The notes beneath the pieces are model-generated. The model searched no databases, was not told where the DNA came from, and saw only the letters and a list, made by a program, of their open reading frames with translations. 64,000 nucleotides of DNA. Origin: Opitutaceae bacterium (GTDB lineage: Bacteria > Verrucomicrobiota > Verrucomicrobiia > Opitutales > Opitutaceae). This document shows positions 49,290-58,211 of the stretch, one piece after another (position 1 is the first letter of the stretch; each line of letters begins with the position of its first letter). Position numbers and translations under genes: made by a program. The stretch is taken from the NCBI GenBank assembly GCA_016794625.1, contig JAEUGY010000088.1, forward strand, positions 52,823 to 116,822. The letters run 5' to 3'.

Positions 49290-52022
49290 TCACTGGAGCC
49301 GGACGAGCCCAAGGCGGGACTCACCGGGACGCAGGTGGGCGTGGGACCAATTGAGCTTCAAATTGGGCTCCCACTCCCGGGTGCCCTCGGATGTGACCGC
49401 CGCGCTCAATCCGAATTCCAAGCCGGGTCGAGGGGTGAGTCCGATGCTGCTCCACGGGATCGATGCCTCGATGGTGTAGCCTTCGGGCGTTTCGGTGATC
49501 GAGGCGTCGTTCGGCGCCTGATGAAACAGCTCTCTCGCCCCGGCCCCCCTGCCCACGCGATAGGTGAACTGGTAATCGTTGGGTCCCGTCCACACCAGGC
49601 CGTCAGCCGCCGGGTCGACGAACAGCTCTACGAAACGGTTCCGGACCGGCGGAAAGGAATAGCCGGCAGGCGTATCCACCACCTCGGCATGGAAGTGGAG
49701 TGCGGTGGCATCCCAAGTGACCGCAAATCGCATCCTCAGAGGGGGGTCCTCCGGGCGTACATCGGCCTGGGACTCCTTGTAGGCAAGTCCCGCCACGTCC
49801 TGCCAGGCCCGCTGTGCGGGAGGCAGCGCGGTGGAAACCACTGCGGCGGTACGCGCCGGCGGCAATGGAGGAGCCCCGGACAGCTCCCGCTGGGCGATGA
49901 CCGACGTATCCGGCCCGAAGGCCGCTTCGCCGAACTCGGCAATCGCGGCACGTCCGGCCTGCACGATCGGGTCCTGCTGGAACACGCGGCGGATCCCCTC
50001 CTGGCAAAGCAGATTGGCCGCGGTGATGACCGTGGCGGCGTCGACGTCCGGAGAGGTGGACTTCGTGCACGAACCGCCGCCACCCAGCACCTCGCGGGGA
50101 AAGTGGTCGAGCTGCAAGACCGCGAGCATCGGGCTGGAGGGAACCTCGGCGCCGACGAGGCTGGCGTAGGCCAGTTGTGCCGCGGACGCGCCCGTCAGGA
50201 TCGCCCGCTCGTCGAGCCAGAGTCCGGGCCGGACCGCGCCGTCGGCGTCGACCGGGTCGAGCACCTGCACCGGGCCCACCGGGCGGGTCGACCGCTCCAG
50301 GGCGGTCCAATCGGACGCCGGGCGCACCCCTTTCGCTATCTGCAGGAACAGCACGAGCCGTGCATTGGACCCTAAAAACTTGGATACAGTCGACAATTGA
50401 TTCCAGGCCGCCGCGTCGAGCTGGCGGGTCGCCACCGCGGCCAGCGCGGGCACGGCCTGCCGCAGCGCGATGAGACCGGCGACATATTCCCCATCGTGGA
50501 GGCGGCGTGCCTCCAGCTGCTCCCGGGCGGCCGCGAGTACGTCGCGATCCGCAATCAGGTCCAGCTGCGACGCCGCGACGAGTGCGGTCAACTGCAAGCC
50601 AGCGGACGCCGGCTGCCGCTGGAGGCGGCCCCAGGCAGCCCGGGCGCGGTCCAGCACCGCTTGCTCCTGGGCGCGGTTCAGGCTGCGCTCCGAGGAAAGA
50701 AGGCCTGCTTTGCCCAGAGAGAGCCGGGCTTCGGGCGACTGCATGAAGAGGCGCTGGATCAGGCCCGTGCGTAGGTTTTCGGCCTGCAGCACGGAAATGC
50801 CGACATCAATGCCAATGACATCGGGATTCACCCAGCCCGTGTGTGGATTGAAGGCATCGACAAAGCCGTAGCGTTTCCAGATGCGGTCACCGTAGGCGTC
50901 GCGCATGTGGTGCAAAACCATCAGCGTCTCCCGCGGGGCAAACGGCAGGGAGCCCGCCGCGGCGCAGGGCACCACCGTGCCATCCAGGGCGTTGTAGCGC
51001 GTGGTGCGCGGCGGACCGCCCCACGACTTGTAACCCGTGGCGGAGTCCGAGGCGGTGAGACCCCAGAGCGTCTCACCCCACAACGGAAACTCGGAGCGAA
51101 GGTCGATGCTGAACTGGCGTTGCGCCAGGGTGGCCAGGCGGGAGTTGTGGAAGTAGTCCGCGAACGCGTCACGCCGCCCGCGCAGGTCGATAAAGGCATG
51201 CGGAAACTGGTTCACAAACAGGGGCGGCTCCTGCAGGTAAACCGCGTTGCCGTAGCGGCCGATGGGATATCGATGCCACCGGTTCCAGTAACCGGCTTCC
51301 AGCGGGCGCGGTGAAACACCCAGCGCCAGGAAGCTCATGAGCACGTGCTCGGAGTACCGCGTCCATCGATAACGCGAGAAGCCGGTCTCGTCATGCCAGC
51401 CCAGCGACACGAGGTCGCCGTGATTGCGAAACCAGTTCCAATCCACGTCGGCCAGCAGCGCGTTGACGAGGGTGGTGATTTCGGAATCGGCAAAATACTC
51501 CCGCGCAACAATGGCGCCGGCGAAGAGAATGGCGGAATCGATGGAGGAGAGCTCGCACTTCCACGCGCGCGCACCGCTGTCCATCTCCATGAAGTGATAG
51601 AAGAATCCGCGCTGGCGCGGCGCCTGCCTCGCCAGAAACCCAAGCTTCCTGCGCACATACCGGACCGCCTCGTCGCGGGAGATCCAGCCGCGCTCGACCG
51701 CGATGACCCAGGCCGGCAAGGCGAATCCGGAAGCCGCAATGCTCGCCTTGCCCTGGCTTTCGGAGCCGTCCGCCCGCGCCCGGTCCCGCACCAGCCCGGT
51801 GACCGGGTGGGTTTGCTCGAAGAAAAACCGGAATCCCGTCCGCTCGATCTCCTCCAGCAACGCGTGGTCGGCCGCCGATATCGCATCCGCCACCGGACCG
51901 GCTTGCCCACGTGCCGCCGGGGTCGCGGCGAGTCTTCCCGTGCCGGTCGAAAGCAACAAAGCCAACGCGACGCCCAACAACCACGACCATGAGGACAAAA
52001 GGGATGACTTGACCGATGACAT
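49290..52022 (-). CDS. Secreted GH144-type endo-beta-1,2-glucanase with C-terminal CBM9-like domain
   Basis: A 910-residue exported protein (signal to about residue 35). The catalytic glycoamylase/GH144 domain (about 45-480) shows ALLEEIERTGFRFFFEQTHP, RRGFFYHFMEMDSG-type text (QRGFFYHFMEMDSGARAWKC), LWGLTASDSATGYKSWGGPP, DGTVVPCAAAGSLPFAP, YGFVDAFNPHTGWV and GIDVGISVLQAENLRTGLIQ. Characterised GH144 enzymes cut beta-1,2-glucan. The last 170 residues resemble a CBM9 domain: RFAVTWDATALHFHAEVVDT, FVELFVDPAADG. The middle (about 500-730) is unassigned. A start at 52022 fits the signal peptide. Two LacI-type operators lie upstream. Confidence 0.83.
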   Translation of the reverse strand: MSSVKSSLLSSWSWLLGVALALLLSTGTGRLAATPAARGQAGPVADAISAADHALLEEIERTGFRFFFEQTHPVTGLVRDRARADGSESQGKASIAASGFALPAWVIAVERGWISRDEAVRYVRRKLGFLARQAPRQRGFFYHFMEMDSGARAWKCELSSIDSAILFAGAIVAREYFADSEITTLVNALLADVDWNWFRNHGDLVSLGWHDETGFSRYRWTRYSEHVLMSFLALGVSPRPLEAGYWNRWHRYPIGRYGNAVYLQEPPLFVNQFPHAFIDLRGRRDAFADYFHNSRLATLAQRQFSIDLRSEFPLWGETLWGLTASDSATGYKSWGGPPRTTRYNALDGTVVPCAAAGSLPFAPRETLMVLHHMRDAYGDRIWKRYGFVDAFNPHTGWVNPDVIGIDVGISVLQAENLRTGLIQRLFMQSPEARLSLGKAGLLSSERSLNRAQEQAVLDRARAAWGRLQRQPASAGLQLTALVAASQLDLIADRDVLAAAREQLEARRLHDGEYVAGLIALRQAVPALAAVATRQLDAAAWNQLSTVSKFLGSNARLVLFLQIAKGVRPASDWTALERSTRPVGPVQVLDPVDADGAVRPGLWLDERAILTGASAAQLAYASLVGAEVPSSPMLAVLQLDHFPREVLGGGGSCTKSTSPDVDAATVITAANLLCQEGIRRVFQQDPIVQAGRAAIAEFGEAAFGPDTSVIAQRELSGAPPLPPARTAAVVSTALPPAQRAWQDVAGLAYKESQADVRPEDPPLRMRFAVTWDATALHFHAEVVDTPAGYSFPPVRNRFVELFVDPAADGLVWTGPNDYQFTYRVGRGAGARELFHQAPNDASITETPEGYTIEASIPWSSIGLTPRPGLEFGLSAAVTSEGTREWEPNLKLNWSHAHLRPGESRLGLVRLQ

Positions 52023-52088
52023 GAGGATCCGGCGCTGCTGGATGAAGTCGGACGGATAGGGTAGAAACCGGCCTCGAAGCTCGAATGA

Positions 52089-52099
52089 CAACGTTTGCA
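52089..52099. promoter_or_regulatory. LacI-type operator half-matched site upstream of the GH144 gene
   Basis: On the minus strand the region reads CTGCAAACGTTGTCA, sharing CTGCAAACGTT with the perfect site at 52301-52312. It lies 67 bp upstream of the start codon. Confidence 0.5.
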
Positions 52100-52300
52100 G
52101 GTCAAGGCAATTTCGGCTCCATTTCAGTTCGCTGCGCGTCCTCGCTTGTTTTCGCTCGTGCGCGTGGACTCCGCCTGCGCGGAAGCAACGCGCGGACCCC
52201 ACCTCCTTGCGGTTACGATCGACGGCCAACCCGATCAGCGGTGCCGCGTCCGCCAGGGAAACAGCGTTGCCCGACGGACCCCGGAGACCCGCCGAACGCT

Positions 52301-52312
52301 GCAAACGTTTGC
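52301..52312. promoter_or_regulatory. Perfect LacI-type operator GCAAACGTTTGC
   Basis: A 12-bp perfect palindrome centred on CG, fitting the general LacI-family pattern TGNAANCGNTTNCA. It lies between the LacI gene and the GH144 gene, about 280 bp upstream of the GH144 start. Confidence 0.65.
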
Positions 52313-52337
52313 CCGAGGTCCGGGCCGACCGCCGCGT

Positions 52338-53429
52338 TTACCGGCGTTCGGTTGCGCGCAGGGGCCGGGTCGACTCGCGAATCATCATGGGCGCCGGCAT
52401 GTCATCCAGCGCCCCGCGATGCACATGACCGGGCGAGTTGGCGGCCTCCACCAGGAGCCCGACGGCGCGTTCGGCGAGGTCCGCCAGAGGCTGGCGGATG
52501 GTGGTGAGAGCAGGCTGACAGGCCGTGGCCCAAATCCCGTCGTCGAAACCTACGATCGAAACATCATCCGGGCAGCGCACGCCTTCGAGGTTCGCGGCGG
52601 TGATCGCTCCAAACGCGATCTCATCATTGGCGCAGCAGATCGCCGTCGGTCGCTCGGAGCATTGCAGAAATTGTTTGATCCCGGTCCGCCCAGTCTCGGC
52701 GTTGAAGGGGCCGGAGAAGATCCACTCGGGTCGGATCGTAATCCCCGCCTTGGTGAGCATTTCCAGGTAACCTTGTTCACGCTCCTGCGCATCGCGCGAG
52801 CCCTTGGGGCCGAGCAGGAGTCCGATGCGTTGGTGTCCCAGCTGGAGCAGCAGGCTGGCCACGGAGCGGGCACCGGAGAGGTTGTCCACCCCGACCACCG
52901 GGAGGCCGAGATCTCGCACGTCAACCCCCTCGGGCAGGGTCGATTTGGTCAGGACGAAGGGTCGTCGATAGCCACGCAATTGATCGAGGTCCTGCTTCGA
53001 GAGGGGCTCCGCCAGGTAAATGATGCCCGAGGAATCGAGGCTGAGGTGCTGCATCGATTCACGAAAGCTCACGCCTTCCCGTCGTCGCAGGGTGCAAATG
53101 TGCACACCCCAACCGCGAACCGCGGCGGCGTGCAGGGTGCCGGCGAGGAAGCGGCCGTAAAACTCGGAAAAGAAGATGTTCTCGTCCAAGGGTACCACCA
53201 CCGTGAGCGTCGTGGTGATGCCCTTGCGCAGCATCCGGGCCCCGGGATGGGGCGAGAACTGCTGTTTCTCCGCGAGGTCCATGATCTGCTTGCGTCGGTC
53301 GGCGCGCACCAGGTGCGCCGTCTCCGGGCGGAGGGCCCGGGAGACCGTGGAGGCGGAAACGCCGAGGCTGGCGGCGATCTGCACGATGCCTGTTTTGTCG
53401 AGCTTACGCTGGCGCAGACGGTTAGGCAT
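52338..53429 (-). CDS. LacI-family transcriptional regulator of the glucan/pectin region
   Basis: A 363-residue regulator. HTH: GIVQIAASLGVSASTVSRAL with hinge QQFSPHPGARMLRKG; sensor with NIFFSEFYGRFLAGTLHAAA, LPVVGVDNLSGARSVASLLL, LGHQRIGLLLGPKGSRDAQE, AICCANDEIAFGAI and VSIVGFDDGIWATACQPALT. This is a classical LacI sensor, unlike those at 16794 and 40331. ATG at 53429 starts the HTH region. It diverges from the DUF1593 gene series and is followed by the GH144 gene; GCAAACG-type operators lie on both sides, so it probably controls both loci. Confidence 0.93.
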   Translation of the reverse strand: MPNRLRQRKLDKTGIVQIAASLGVSASTVSRALRPETAHLVRADRRKQIMDLAEKQQFSPHPGARMLRKGITTTLTVVVPLDENIFFSEFYGRFLAGTLHAAAVRGWGVHICTLRRREGVSFRESMQHLSLDSSGIIYLAEPLSKQDLDQLRGYRRPFVLTKSTLPEGVDVRDLGLPVVGVDNLSGARSVASLLLQLGHQRIGLLLGPKGSRDAQEREQGYLEMLTKAGITIRPEWIFSGPFNAETGRTGIKQFLQCSERPTAICCANDEIAFGAITAANLEGVRCPDDVSIVGFDDGIWATACQPALTTIRQPLADLAERAVGLLVEAANSPGHVHRGALDDMPAPMMIRESTRPLRATERR

Positions 53430-53472
53430 GGAAGAGCGGGAAAGGAAGGACCAACGGCCACGGTAACAGCTA

Positions 53473-53500
53473 CTGCAAACGCTGCAAGCAAACGTGTGCA
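53473..53500. promoter_or_regulatory. Two tandem LacI-type operators between lacI and the DUF1593 series
   Basis: CTGCAAACGCTGCA (53473-53486) and GCAAACGTGTGCA (53488-53500). The second differs from GCAAACGTTTGC by one base. They sit in the 206-bp divergent region, suited to autoregulation and to control of the forward operon. Confidence 0.6.
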
Positions 53501-53635
53501 AAACCGGGTTCGGTCCCGAGGCTCCGAAACGGGAAGGAACCCGGCCCAAGGGCCTAGGATCGGGGCGGTTTTCGTGGGAAGAGAGGTGGTGGAAGGGGGG
53601 CGGGTTTGGTAGATTCATGCGTCGCTTCGCCCCTG

Positions 53636-56632
53636 ATGACTGTTTCGCCCCTCCGTCCGCTTTTCCGTTTCCTGCATCGGTCGCATGTCCTGCGGATCTG
53701 CCTGGTCTGGGGTGCGGTTTCGCTCGGCCCGTTACTCGCGGCCTCGGACAAGCCGCGCGTCATCGTCACCAGCGACGCCGAAATCGACGACCAGTGCTCC
53801 CTGGTTCGTTTTCTTCTCTACGCCAACGAGTGGGACATTGAGGGGATCATCACCACCAGCTCCCAGTACCGCTGGCAGGGTCACAAATGGCCGGGCGATC
53901 ACTGGATCGACCCCTACCTGGCGGCCTATGCCCAGGTCCAACCCAACCTGGCAAAACACGACCCCGCCTATCCATCCTACGACTACCTGCGTGCGCGCAC
54001 GGTCATGGGCAACGCCGGCGCGGAGGGCGACCTGGCCGCGCCGTCCCCGGGCTCCGACCTGATTGTGCGCGTGCTGCTGGATCGCTCGGACTCGCGTCCG
54101 GTTTGGCTGCAGGCCTGGGGCGGGGTGAACACCATTGCCCGCGCCCTCAAGACGATCGAGGAGCAACACCCGGAGCGCAGGGCGGAGGTGGCCGCAAAAT
54201 GCCGGCTGTTCCTCATCTGGGAGCAGGACGACACCTACCAGCGCTACATCCGCCCGGTCTGGGGCAAATACGGGCTGCTCACGATCATCTCCGATCAGTT
54301 CGAGGCGATCGCCTACCGCTGGAAGCAGGCCCAGCCACCCGCACTGCACCGCTACTTCGAGGGCGCCTGGATGCGGACCCACATTCTGCGGAATCGCGGT
54401 CCACTCACCGCGCTCTACCATGCCCACGAAAACGGCGATTTCCGTTCGGAAGGGGACTCCCCCGCCTTCCTGCACACGATCCCGACCGGACTGCGCAACA
54501 TGGAATCCCCCGACTGGGGCGGCTGGGGCGGGCGCTACGTGCGTGTGCGCGAAAACACCTGGCTGGATCCGGTGCCGGTCCCGGACTACACCTACCCCGC
54601 CGGCCGCTGGTTCGGGGATAACGGCTGGGGCCGCACCAGCCTGCGCCCCACGTCCACCTCCACGCCCGAACAACGGGAACGCTACTTCCGGCCTCTCTGG
54701 CGGTGGACCGCCGCGCTGCAGAATGACTTCGCCGCCCGCGCCGGCTGGTGCGTGCAGGCCTACGCCGAGGCCAACCATCCTCCGGTCGTCACCCTCACCC
54801 ACCCGCACGATCTCACCGCCGCCGCCGGCGCCACGCTCCACCTGTCCGCCCGCGGGACCTCGGATCCGGACGGGCACGGGCTCACGTATCGTTGGTGGCA
54901 CGACACCGAGGCCGGCACCGCCTCCGGCGCAGCGGAGCTGGCGACTCCGGACGGGCCCGACACCGTCGTCACCTTGCCGCGGGGGGCCTGGCCCGGGCAA
55001 ACGGTGCACGTCATCTGCGAGGTCACCGACCACGGCACGCCCGCGCTCACGCGCTACCGGCGGGTGGTGGTGACCGTGACCGGCGGACCGGACGACGCCG
55101 TGGTCCACTCCCCGGGCGGCCGCGGCGCGGTGGCCATCCCTCCAATGACGGCTCACTTCCCCCTCGACGAGGGTCGCGGCCTGGACATCACCGACGCGGC
55201 GCACGGCCTGACGGGACGGCTGCATAACGTCGATCCCGCACTCGCCTGGATTCCGGGTATCAGCGGCGGCGCGCTCGCTCTCGACGGTCGCTCCACGCGC
55301 GCCGTCGTGCCCGCGCCTACGGCACTCGACTTCGAGGATGGCAGTTTTTCCATCAGTCTCTGGATGCGCTGGCCCCGCGGCCTGCTTCCCGGACGCCAGC
55401 ATCTGCTGGCCAAGGGCGATCCCACTCCGGCCGGGCCCGGCGAGAGCGGCCGGCGATATGAACTCTTCGTCGACTCCGGGAATCTGTGTTTTTCCGTGGA
55501 CGACTCCGTGGCCGCCTCACTTCTGCGGGTGCCGCTCGCACCGGTCATCACCGGCGATTGGGTCCACGTCGCCGCGGTGCGCGACCGCAAGGCCGGCCGG
55601 TTGAAACTCTACGCCGACGGACGGCTCCTCACAACGGACCGCCCCGGCAATCCCGCCGCCGACGGCACGGACCGCTCGGGCAGCGTGGCCAATTCACACC
55701 CGCTGATCCTCGGTGACTCACTTCGCACGAACGCCTCTTACCAGGGCGCTTTCGATGATCTGCGCTTCTTCCGCGAGGCCTTGACGGACGGTCAGGTTGC
55801 GGCCATCGCCCAACGGGTTCCGCTGGTCGAACGCGCGACCGAACCGGAGCCTGCACCGGCTGCCGCGGCCTCCCTCACAGCGGCGATGCTGCCACCGCTC
55901 ACGGTCCACTTTCCGTTGACCGAGGGCGAGGGCCTCGCGGTGCAGGATCGCGCCGGGGGCGGTCCCGGCCGGCTGGTGCGCGTCGACGCCGACACCGCCT
56001 GGACCTCGAGCGACCGCGGACTGGCTCTGCGACTGGACGGGGTCGACGACCGGGTCGAGCTCCCGGCGGGCCCCGGTTTCGATTTCGCCGATGAGTCGTT
56101 TTCCCTCTCGCTTCACCTACGCTGGACGCCCGGAACGGTCACCCGCGAAGAGACGCTGGTCGCATCGGTTCCATCCACTCGCACGACGGCCGAAGGATCA
56201 GCGGAGGGCTGGGAGATCCGGATGTCCCGCACCGGGCTGCGCTTCATCGTGGACGATTCCGTCCATCGCTCCGAACTTCAGGTGGGATCCGATCTCTTCC
56301 GCGCCGCCACGTGGGTTCACCTCGTCGCCGTGCGCGACCGGCAGGAGCAGCAGCTGCGGCTGTACCTCAACGGCGAGCGCCAGGCCCCGCTGCTAGCCGA
56401 CAAGGACGGAACCCATGGCATCGACCGGACCGGCGGCCTGCGTCCTCCGGCGACCATCATCATCGGAGACACCGGCCCCGGCGGCCGCGCCTGGTCCGGT
56501 GAATTGGCCGACCTGCGGGTCTATCGCGGCATCCTGCCCGAGAACCAGATGGGGGCCGTGGCCCGGCTCCGGCGCAACGCGGCTGTCAACCCAGCGGAGC
56601 GCTCCAACGGGCAGCGACCGGGCCCCCGGTGA
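53636..56632 (+). CDS. Secreted DUF1593 (Sde182-like) protein with two LamG domains
   Basis: A 998-residue protein. A signal-like hydrophobic segment (about 17-36) leads to a DUF1593 domain with nucleoside-hydrolase-like opening RVIVTSDAEIDDQCSLVRFL and LYANEWDIEGIITTSSQYRW, then VWLQAWGGVNTIARALKTIE, LIWEQDDTYQRYIRP and DWGGWGGRYVRVRENTWLDP. An Ig-like Sde182 C-domain follows (about 385-480, TSDPDGHGLTYRWWHD). Two LamG/concanavalin-like repeats (about 495-740 and 760-970) share MTAHFPLDEGRGLDITDAAH and LTVHFPLTEGEGLAVQDRAG. The ATG at 53636 is chosen over an upstream TTG. Sde182 itself is known as a cellulose-binding protein; catalytic activity is not established. Confidence 0.83.
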   Translation: MTVSPLRPLFRFLHRSHVLRICLVWGAVSLGPLLAASDKPRVIVTSDAEIDDQCSLVRFLLYANEWDIEGIITTSSQYRWQGHKWPGDHWIDPYLAAYAQVQPNLAKHDPAYPSYDYLRARTVMGNAGAEGDLAAPSPGSDLIVRVLLDRSDSRPVWLQAWGGVNTIARALKTIEEQHPERRAEVAAKCRLFLIWEQDDTYQRYIRPVWGKYGLLTIISDQFEAIAYRWKQAQPPALHRYFEGAWMRTHILRNRGPLTALYHAHENGDFRSEGDSPAFLHTIPTGLRNMESPDWGGWGGRYVRVRENTWLDPVPVPDYTYPAGRWFGDNGWGRTSLRPTSTSTPEQRERYFRPLWRWTAALQNDFAARAGWCVQAYAEANHPPVVTLTHPHDLTAAAGATLHLSARGTSDPDGHGLTYRWWHDTEAGTASGAAELATPDGPDTVVTLPRGAWPGQTVHVICEVTDHGTPALTRYRRVVVTVTGGPDDAVVHSPGGRGAVAIPPMTAHFPLDEGRGLDITDAAHGLTGRLHNVDPALAWIPGISGGALALDGRSTRAVVPAPTALDFEDGSFSISLWMRWPRGLLPGRQHLLAKGDPTPAGPGESGRRYELFVDSGNLCFSVDDSVAASLLRVPLAPVITGDWVHVAAVRDRKAGRLKLYADGRLLTTDRPGNPAADGTDRSGSVANSHPLILGDSLRTNASYQGAFDDLRFFREALTDGQVAAIAQRVPLVERATEPEPAPAAAASLTAAMLPPLTVHFPLTEGEGLAVQDRAGGGPGRLVRVDADTAWTSSDRGLALRLDGVDDRVELPAGPGFDFADESFSLSLHLRWTPGTVTREETLVASVPSTRTTAEGSAEGWEIRMSRTGLRFIVDDSVHRSELQVGSDLFRAATWVHLVAVRDRQEQQLRLYLNGERQAPLLADKDGTHGIDRTGGLRPPATIIIGDTGPGGRAWSGELADLRVYRGILPENQMGAVARLRRNAAVNPAERSNGQRPGPR

Positions 56633-56702
56633 TTTCACGGAGTTCCTCCGCCAGCCACGCGACTGCTTCGCACCCCATGTCCTCGACAACTGGAATCAAC
56701 GG

Positions 56703-58160
56703 ATGATGACTGCGTCCGTATCGGCCTTTCAACTCCTCCCTGCAGTCGGCCGCCACCTACGGCTCGCCTTTCTCCTTCTCCTCGTGAGCGGACTGGCCGC
56801 CGCCACCGACCGGCCGCGGGTGCTGGTCACCACCGACGGGGAAGTCGACGACGAGTGCTCGATGGTGCGTTTTCTTCTTTATGCCAACGAATGGGACGTC
56901 GAGGCCATCATCAACTCGAGTTCCCAGTATCACTGGCAGGGTTCAAAGCTCTGGGCGGGAACGGACTGGGTCCACCGCTACCTCGACGCCTACCAGGCCG
57001 TGCATGCGAACCTGGTCCGGCACGATCCGCGTTATCCCACGGCCGAGTTCCTGCGCTCGCGTCTGTACGTCGGCAACATCAAGGCGGAGGGCGAAATGGA
57101 GGAGATCACACCCGGCTCCCAGCGCATCGTCGAGGTCCTGCTCGACCGTCGCGATCCGCGGCCGGTCTGGGTTCAGGCCTGGGGAGGCACCAACACGCTG
57201 GCCCGTGCGCTCAAGACGATCGAGGAACAGCACCCGGACCGGCGCGAGGAGGTCGCACGCAAGCTGCGCCTCTACCTGATTTGGGAGCAGGACGACACGT
57301 ACCAACGCTACATCCGTCCCAATTGGGGACGGTTTGGTATCCAAACTATTATTTCAGATCAGTTCATCGTCTTCTTCTACCATTGGAAGAAGTACCTTCC
57401 GGCCCGGCAGCAGACCTTTCTCGCCGCACCGTGGATGAACACCCACATCCTCGAGAATCACGGTCCGCTCTGCGCACGCTATCCGGCGCGCCGCGCCGGG
57501 GAACCCGGCTTCGCCGCCGGTGACTTTCGCTCGGAAGGCGACTCCGCGGCCTTTCTCCACACGGTGCCCAACGGCCTGCGCAGCGAGGCATCGCCAGACT
57601 GGGGCGGCTGGGGCGGGCGTTTCGTCCGCGTGCGGGAAAACACCTGGCTCGACCCGGTTTCCGAACCGGGCTACCAGTATCCCGACGGCCGGTGGTACAC
57701 ACAGACGGCGTGGGGTCGGGCACGCCTGCGCAAGGAGATCCCGAACGACGCGGCCCTCACCGCCTACCTGGAGCCCCAGTGGCGCTGGCTCGAGGCGATT
57801 CAAAACGACTTTGCCGCCCGGGCCGACTGGTGTGTCAAGGAGTTCAAGGAGGCCAACCACGCTCCGGTCGTGACAGTCGCCGGGCCGCTCCACCGTACGG
57901 TGAGGCCGGGACAGCGGGTGGACCTCGTCGCTTCCGCCACCGACCCTGACGGCGACACGCTCACATGCCTCTGGTGGCAGTACGCCGAGGCGGATTCGGC
58001 CGACGCCCGCGTGACGATCGAGGCGGCGGACTCGCGGGATCGCGCCTATTTCACCGTCCCCCGCGAACCGGGTCGGCAGATTCATATCATCCTTGAGGTC
58101 ACCGACCGCGGCGCGCCGCCGCTGGTCGCCTACCAGCGCCTTGTGTTCGACATCCGTTGA
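56703..58160 (+). CDS. Secreted DUF1593 (Sde182-like) protein, second copy
   Basis: A 485-residue protein with signal peptide (hydrophobic LRLAFLLLLVSGLAAATD). It is a close paralogue of the preceding DUF1593 domain: RVLVTTDGEVDDECSMVRFL, LYANEWDVEAIINSSSQYHW, VWVQAWGGTNTLARALKTIE, LIWEQDDTYQRYIRP, DWGGWGGRFVRVRENTWLDP, then the Ig-like C-domain (ATDPDGDTLTCLWWQYAEAD). It lacks LamG domains. Two adjacent ATGs (56703, 56706) are possible starts. The 70-bp gap and same strand suggest an operon; the similarity suggests tandem duplication. Confidence 0.85.
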   Translation: MMTASVSAFQLLPAVGRHLRLAFLLLLVSGLAAATDRPRVLVTTDGEVDDECSMVRFLLYANEWDVEAIINSSSQYHWQGSKLWAGTDWVHRYLDAYQAVHANLVRHDPRYPTAEFLRSRLYVGNIKAEGEMEEITPGSQRIVEVLLDRRDPRPVWVQAWGGTNTLARALKTIEEQHPDRREEVARKLRLYLIWEQDDTYQRYIRPNWGRFGIQTIISDQFIVFFYHWKKYLPARQQTFLAAPWMNTHILENHGPLCARYPARRAGEPGFAAGDFRSEGDSAAFLHTVPNGLRSEASPDWGGWGGRFVRVRENTWLDPVSEPGYQYPDGRWYTQTAWGRARLRKEIPNDAALTAYLEPQWRWLEAIQNDFAARADWCVKEFKEANHAPVVTVAGPLHRTVRPGQRVDLVASATDPDGDTLTCLWWQYAEADSADARVTIEAADSRDRAYFTVPREPGRQIHIILEVTDRGAPPLVAYQRLVFDIR

Positions 58161-58211
58161 CCCGTGAGCCACCGGGCTCGCGCCTCCACTCTCCCACCCC
58201 AAACCTCGCCC

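Larger units (their letters stand above)
52023..52337. other. Gap between the LacI gene and the GH144 gene
   Basis: A 315-bp non-coding leader. It contains the two operator-like sites described separately. Open frames across it are extensions of the GH144 frame or antisense and carry no protein-like sequence. Confidence 0.6.
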
